Assembly (NCBI RefSeq): GCF_000308615.1
Contig: NZ_BAGB01000028.1
Coordinates: forward strand, 20,093-84,092
Origin: Nocardia jiangxiensis NBRC 101359
GTDB lineage: Bacteria > Actinomycetota > Actinomycetes > Mycobacteriales > Mycobacteriaceae
Direction of reading: 5' to 3'
Length of the DNA: 64,000 nucleotides
A program made the translations under genes and the position numbers. Position 1 is the first letter of the stretch. The number at the start of each line of letters is the position of its first letter. The notes under the pieces are model-generated. The model saw only the letters and a program-made list of their open reading frames with translations. It was not told the origin of the DNA and did no database searches. Of this stretch, positions 59,712 to 64,000 are shown piece by piece.

Positions 59712-60668
59712 ATGGATATCTTGGGCATCTTCGGCGTCCTGGTGGGGGCGGGAGCGGTACTGACCGGGATCGCGTTCGGGGCGAGTATGCGAGTGGTGGA
59801 GCAGTTCGAACGCGGGGTGGTGTTCCGGTTCGGGCGGGTGCGTGACGTGCGCGAGCCCGGGTTGCGGGTGTTGATTCCGGTGGTCGACCGGATGCGCAAG
59901 GTGCCGGTGCAGATCGTCACCATGCCGGTGCCGGGGCAGGAGGGCATCACCCGGGACAACGTGACCGTGCGGGTGGACGCCGTGGTGTACTTCCGGGTCA
60001 TCGATCCGGTGCAGGCGGTGGTCGACGTGCAGGATTACCTGTTCGCGATCGCGCAGGTGGCGCAGACCTCGCTGCGGTCGATCATCGGCAAGAGCGATCT
60101 GGATGATCTGCTGTCCAACCGGGAGCATCTCAATCGGGGCCTGGAGCTGATGATCGACAGCCCGGCGCTGTCCTGGGGCGTGCACATCGATCGGGTGGAG
60201 ATCAAGGATGTGGCTCTGCCCGAATCGATGAAGCGCTCGATGTCCCGCCAGGCCGAGGCCGAACGCGAACGCCGGGCCCGCGTCATCACCGCGGAGGGCG
60301 AACTGCAGGCATCCCAGAAACTGGCCGATGCGGGCAAGACGATGGCGGCCGCCCCCGCCGCATTGCAGCTTCGCCTGTTGCAGACCGTGGTGGAGGTCGC
60401 GGCGGAGAAGAATTCGACGCTGGTCCTGCCCTTCCCGGTCGAGTTGCTGCGTTTCCTGGAGCGTTCGACACCGGGCGAAGCAGCCGCGGAGCCCGACGAG
60501 TCGGCGGAACCGGACTCGTCCCCGCAGGCGGCGAGCGCCGAGACGGACGGCCCGGATTCCCCGGCGCTGGAACCGAAGTCCCGCACCAGGTCCGACACCA
60601 TCGAGATACTGCAGCCGGGACCCGCGCGCGAGGACGCGACTGTCCGGCCTCGGCTCGACTTGCCGTAA
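59712..60668 (+). CDS. SPFH/Band 7 family protein (slipin-like)
   Basis: A 318-residue stomatin/slipin-like protein. One N-terminal membrane helix ([20 protein letters not shown]) precedes the SPFH domain ([70 protein letters not shown]). A coiled segment ([22 protein letters not shown]) follows, then an Asp/Glu/Pro/Ser-rich tail of about 80 residues. SPFH proteins oligomerise on membranes and organise microdomains or proteases. The usual NfeD partner is not adjacent. ATG 59712 is the best start. Confidence 0.92.
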   Translation: MDILGIFGVLVGAGAVLTGIAFGASMRVVEQFERGVVFRFGRVRDVREPGLRVLIPVVDRMRKVPVQIVTMPVPGQEGITRDNVTVRVDAVVYFRVIDPVQAVVDVQDYLFAIAQVAQTSLRSIIGKSDLDDLLSNREHLNRGLELMIDSPALSWGVHIDRVEIKDVALPESMKRSMSRQAEAERERRARVITAEGELQASQKLADAGKTMAAAPAALQLRLLQTVVEVAAEKNSTLVLPFPVELLRFLERSTPGEAAAEPDESAEPDSSPQAASAETDGPDSPALEPKSRTRSDTIEILQPGPAREDATVRPRLDLP

Positions 60669-61009
60669 TAACCCGCCGAATCGTCCTTGACGAGCCATAT
60701 ATCCGGATGTCATTATTGAAAGGGGAAAGGCACTCGGATTGTGGTGTCTGTTTGTTTCTGCCCTCGACATCTCGTCGTTTCGGGTGTAATTTTGGTTTTC
60801 GCGCCGGGGCGCATGCTGTCCAGCTCTCGAAAATGAAATTGACTGCGGAAAGTCGCACTGTCTGCGTGTCGCTTTCCGTCCGTCGGTGTCGAGTCAGGTT
60901 AGGTCGGTATCCGGCACGGTGCGCCATGAGGAATGCAGCCCACAGGACGGCTACTACCGCGACGACCGCGCGCAGGCGTGGTCGGCGCGAGGTGCTGGAA
61001 GGACGTATC
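60669..61009 (+). promoter_or_regulatory. Leader and probable promoter of the second rpoB
   Basis: This 341-base non-coding stretch is more AT-rich than its surroundings. TTGACG (60687-60692) with CATTAT (60711-60716), an 18-base spacer, is a plausible sigma-70-type promoter, leaving a leader of roughly 290 nt. A GGAAGGA ribosome-binding site (60997-61003) lies six bases before the TTG start. No riboswitch was recognised. Confidence 0.5.
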
Positions 61010-64000
61010 TTGGCAGTCTCGAGTCAGACCGAGGTGGATACCGTCAGCTCGATCGCCCGGATTCCGGGTGCACCCGGACGGGTTTCGTTCGCCAAACTCG
61101 GTGAACCCCTGGCGATTCCGGATTTGCTGGCCGTTCAGACCGAGTCGTTCGACTGGCTGATCGGCGGGCGAACGTGGCGGGAACGGGCGGGCGCGGCAGG
61201 TGATTCGGTCCTGGGTGGCCTGGAGGAGGTGCTCGACGAGTTCAGCCCGATCGAGGACTTCGCCGCCACGATGTCGCTGTCCCTGTCCGATCCCCGTTTC
61301 GAGGACGTCAAGGCCTCGGTCGAGGAATGCAAGGACAAGGATCTGACCTACGCGGCCCCGCTGTTCGTCACCGCGGAGTTCATCAACAACAACACCGGCG
61401 AGATCAAGTCCCAGACGGTTTTCATGGGTGATTTCCCGATGATGACCGATCGCGGCACTTTCGTGGTCAACGGCACCGAGCGGGTGATCGTCTCGCAGCT
61501 GGTGCGTTCGCCGGGCGTGTACTTCGACGAGTCCGTCGACAAGACCACCGAGAAGACACTGCACAGTGCCCGCGTCATCCCGAGCCGCGGCGCGTGGCTG
61601 GAATTCGATATCGACAAACGCGACACCATCGGCGTGCGTATCGACCGCAAACGCCGCCAGCCGGTGACGGTTCTGCTCAAGGCGCTGGGCTGGAGCGCCG
61701 AGCAGATCACCGAGCGTTTCGGCTTCTCGGAGATCATGATGACCTCCCTGGAGAAGGACAATACGGCGGGCACCGACGAGGCGCTGCTGGACATTCATCG
61801 CAAACTGCGCCCGGGTGAGCCGCCCACGAAGGAATCCGCGCAGGTGCTGCTGGAGAACCTGTTCTTCAAGGAGAAGCGGTACGACCTGGCTCGCGTCGGC
61901 CGGCACAAGATCACCCGCAAACTCGGCGTCGATCCCGCCGCGGACGCCGACCGGGTGCTCACCGAGGAGGACATCGTCGCGATCATCGAATATCTCCTGC
62001 ATCTGCATGCGGGCGATGCGACGATGACCGTGCCCGGTGGCGAGGAGGTGCCGGTCGATGTCGACGACATCGATCATTTCGGCAACCGCCGGTTGCGGAC
62101 CATCGGCGAGCTCATCCAGAACCAGGTGCGGCTGGGCCTGTCCCGGATGGAGCGCGTGGTGCGCGAGCGCATGACCACGCAGGACGTCGAGGCGATCACC
62201 CCGCAGACCCTGATGAACATCCGCCCGGTCGTGGCGGCCATCCGGGAGTTCTTCGGCACCTCACAGTCCTCGACGTTCCTGGACGAACGCAATCCGCTCG
62301 CGAGCCTCACCCAGAAACGTCGTCTCTCGGCGCTGGGCCCGGGTGGCCTGACCCGCGAACGTGCCGGTCTCGAGGTCCGCGACGTGCACTACAGCCACTA
62401 CGGGCGGATGTGCCCGATCGAAACCCCCGAGGGTCCGAATATCGGTCTGATCGGCTATCTGTCGGTGTACGCGCGGGTCAACCCGTTCGGTTTCATCGAG
62501 ACGCCGTACCGCCGGGTGGTCGACGGCAAAGTGACCGAGCAGGTCGACTATCTGTCCGCGGATCAGGAGGACCGGCACGTCGTCGCGCAGGCGAACGAAC
62601 CGCTCGATGCCGACGGGCGTTTCACCTCCTCGCGAGTTCTGGTGCGCCGCAAGGATTCCGAGGTCGCGCTGGTCGATCCCGCGCTGGTCGACTACATGGA
62701 TGTCTCACCGCGCCAGATGGTGTCGGTCGCGACGGCGATGATCCCGTTCCTCGAGCACGACGACGCGAACCGCGCGCTGATGGGCGCGAATATGCAGAAA
62801 CAGGCTGTGCCGCTGATTCGTTCCGAGTCGCCGCTGGTCGGCACCGGTATGGAGCTGCGGGCGGCGATCGATGCCGGTGATGTCGTGGTGAACGAGAAAT
62901 CGGGTGTGGTGGAAGAGGTTTCGGCCGATTTCGTCACCGTCATGCACGACGACGGCACCCGGCGTTCGTATCGGATGCACAAGTTCAGCCGTACGAACCA
63001 GGGCACCTGCGCGAATCAGCGTCCGATCGTGGACGAGGGTCAGCGCGTGGAGCCGAGGCAGGTCCTGGCCGACGGACCCAGTACCCAGAACGGCGAAATG
63101 GCCCTGGGCAAGAACCTGCTCGTCGCGGTGATGCCTTGGGAGGGTTACAACTACGAGGACGCGATCATCCTGTCACAGCGTCTGGTGGAGGAGGACGTGC
63201 TCACCTCGATCCACATCGAGGAGCACGAAGTCGACGCGCGGGAAACGAAATTGGGTGCGGAGGAGATCACCCGCGACATTCCGAACATCTCCGAGGAAGT
63301 CCTGGCCGATCTCGACGAGCGTGGCATCGTGCGTATCGGTGCGGAGGTTCGTGACGGTGACATCCTGGTCGGCAAGGTCACTCCGAAGGGTGAGACCGAG
63401 CTGACTCCGGAGGAGCGGCTGCTGCGTGCGATCTTCGGTGAGAAGGCGCGTGAGGTGCGCGACACCTCGCTGAAGGTGCCGCACGGTGAGTCGGGCAAGG
63501 TCATCGGTATCCGGGTGTTCTCGCGTGATGACGACGACGATCTGCCTCCCGGTGTGAACGAGCTGGTGCGCGTGTACGTGGCGCAGAAGCGCAAGATCCA
63601 GGACGGCGACAAGCTGGCGGGTCGGCACGGTAACAAGGGCGTCATCGGCAAGATCCTGCCGAAGGAGGACATGCCGTTCCTGCCCGACGGGACTCCGGTC
63701 GACATCATCCTGAACACGCACGGTGTGCCGCGCCGGATGAACATCGGCCAGATCCTGGAGACGCATCTGGGCTGGATCGGCAAGACGGGCTGGAACATTC
63801 AGCTCGCCGACGGCGGCGATCGTCCGGACTGGGCGCAGCGGCTGCCCGAGGAGTTGCTGTCCGCGGAGCCCGAAACCAACCTCGCCACACCGGTTTTCGA
63901 CGGTGCGCGGGAGGAGGAGCTGGCCGGACTGCTGGCCTCGACGCTGCCCAACCGGGACGGTGAGGTGATGGTCGGCGCGGACGGGAAGGCCACGTTGTTC
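61010..64000 (+). CDS. rpoB2: RNA polymerase beta subunit, second copy type (RpoB2), 3' end outside the window
   Basis: The first 997 residues of a bacterial RNA polymerase beta subunit, with about 170 C-terminal residues beyond the window. It follows M. tuberculosis RpoB closely ([102 protein letters not shown]). The rifampicin region (residues ~416-442) is divergent, with Gln in place of H526 and Thr in place of Q513. Nocardia species carry such a second rpoB2 that raises rifampicin resistance. TTG 61010 has GGAAGGA six bases upstream; an in-frame GTG at 60992 is the alternative. Whether rpoC follows cannot be seen. Confidence 0.93.
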   Translation, partial: MAVSSQTEVDTVSSIARIPGAPGRVSFAKLGEPLAIPDLLAVQTESFDWLIGGRTWRERAGAAGDSVLGGLEEVLDEFSPIEDFAATMSLSLSDPRFEDVKASVEECKDKDLTYAAPLFVTAEFINNNTGEIKSQTVFMGDFPMMTDRGTFVVNGTERVIVSQLVRSPGVYFDESVDKTTEKTLHSARVIPSRGAWLEFDIDKRDTIGVRIDRKRRQPVTVLLKALGWSAEQITERFGFSEIMMTSLEKDNTAGTDEALLDIHRKLRPGEPPTKESAQVLLENLFFKEKRYDLARVGRHKITRKLGVDPAADADRVLTEEDIVAIIEYLLHLHAGDATMTVPGGEEVPVDVDDIDHFGNRRLRTIGELIQNQVRLGLSRMERVVRERMTTQDVEAITPQTLMNIRPVVAAIREFFGTSQSSTFLDERNPLASLTQKRRLSALGPGGLTRERAGLEVRDVHYSHYGRMCPIETPEGPNIGLIGYLSVYARVNPFGFIETPYRRVVDGKVTEQVDYLSADQEDRHVVAQANEPLDADGRFTSSRVLVRRKDSEVALVDPALVDYMDVSPRQMVSVATAMIPFLEHDDANRALMGANMQKQAVPLIRSESPLVGTGMELRAAIDAGDVVVNEKSGVVEEVSADFVTVMHDDGTRRSYRMHKFSRTNQGTCANQRPIVDEGQRVEPRQVLADGPSTQNGEMALGKNLLVAVMPWEGYNYEDAIILSQRLVEEDVLTSIHIEEHEVDARETKLGAEEITRDIPNISEEVLADLDERGIVRIGAEVRDGDILVGKVTPKGETELTPEERLLRAIFGEKAREVRDTSLKVPHGESGKVIGIRVFSRDDDDDLPPGVNELVRVYVAQKRKIQDGDKLAGRHGNKGVIGKILPKEDMPFLPDGTPVDIILNTHGVPRRMNIGQILETHLGWIGKTGWNIQLADGGDRPDWAQRLPEELLSAEPETNLATPVFDGAREEELAGLLASTLPNRDGEVMVGADGKATLF
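62255..62335 (+). other. Altered rifampicin-resistance-determining region
   Basis: Codons 507-533 (E. coli numbering) read [17 protein letters not shown] then [10 protein letters not shown]. Against the usual actinobacterial GTSQLSQFMDQNNPLSG then LTHKRRLSAL, the changes are L511S, Q513T, M515L, Q517E, N518R, S522A, G523S and H526Q. D516 and S531 are unchanged. H526Q is codon 62312-62314. Confidence 0.88.

Overview
The window is high-GC actinobacterial chromosome, most likely from Nocardia or a very close relative. The evidence is two MspA-family porins (a mycolic-acid-bacterium marker), an RpoB that follows mycobacterial RpoB almost residue for residue, frequent GTG/TTG starts and ATGA overlaps, and a gene block (cobD, SURF1, ptpA, cobC-like, nif3-like, zinc-ribbon protein, RNase H/phosphatase) with the same relative order and orientation as Mycobacterium tuberculosis Rv2236c-Rv2228c.

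1-15.7 kb is mostly oxidoreductases and their regulators: a PucR-type regulator; a divergent zinc alcohol dehydrogenase / aldehyde dehydrogenase pair; an OsmC protein; a secondary alcohol dehydrogenase resembling Rhodococcus ADH-A, ended by a strong terminator; an ADP-ribosylglycohydrolase; a quinone oxidoreductase facing its likely HxlR redox repressor; an SDR facing a TetR; a SanA/YdcF protein; and a SnoaL-like protein. 15.8-28.9 kb holds two overlapping MspA porins, the second with a long Gly/Ser-rich insert, an orphan Eco57I/TaqI-like adenine methyltransferase, a gamma-carbonic anhydrase-like protein, a LURP-one protein, an isolated HMG-CoA reductase, an HD-domain protein, a truncated NUDIX remnant, alanine dehydrogenase, an ECF41 sigma factor and a carboxylesterase/TetR pair.

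29-50 kb is the conserved block, interrupted by accessory genes. A CPA1 antiporter lies between cobD and SURF1, and tandem ~41-bp repeats separate it from cobD. A 9-kb aromatic meta-cleavage island lies between ptpA and cobC, where M. tuberculosis carries ptkA. It encodes a hydrolase, an extradiol dioxygenase, an FAD hydroxylase, a TetR, an amidohydrolase, an IclR, a hydratase, an acylating acetaldehyde dehydrogenase and an aldolase. Together they would hydroxylate an aromatic acid, open the ring, hydrolyse the product and deliver pyruvate and acetyl-CoA. A repeated 15-bp motif before the hydrolase operon and between the TetR and amidohydrolase genes suggests one TetR regulon. A PadR-DUF1048-ABC exporter operon interrupts the block between nif3 and the zinc-ribbon gene.

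50-60.7 kb contains a TrmH-type methyltransferase, a GNAT, an alpha/beta hydrolase, the RNase P RNA gene (rnpB), several unknown or truncated genes, a SLOG-like protein, a cutinase, a TetR/SDR pair, a DD-carboxypeptidase and an SPFH protein. The window ends inside an rpoB whose rifampicin-binding region differs from the wild type at several classical resistance positions (H526 to Q, Q513 to T, L511 to S and others, E. coli numbering). It is therefore best read as rpoB2, the second, rifampicin-tolerant RNA polymerase beta subunit known in Nocardia.
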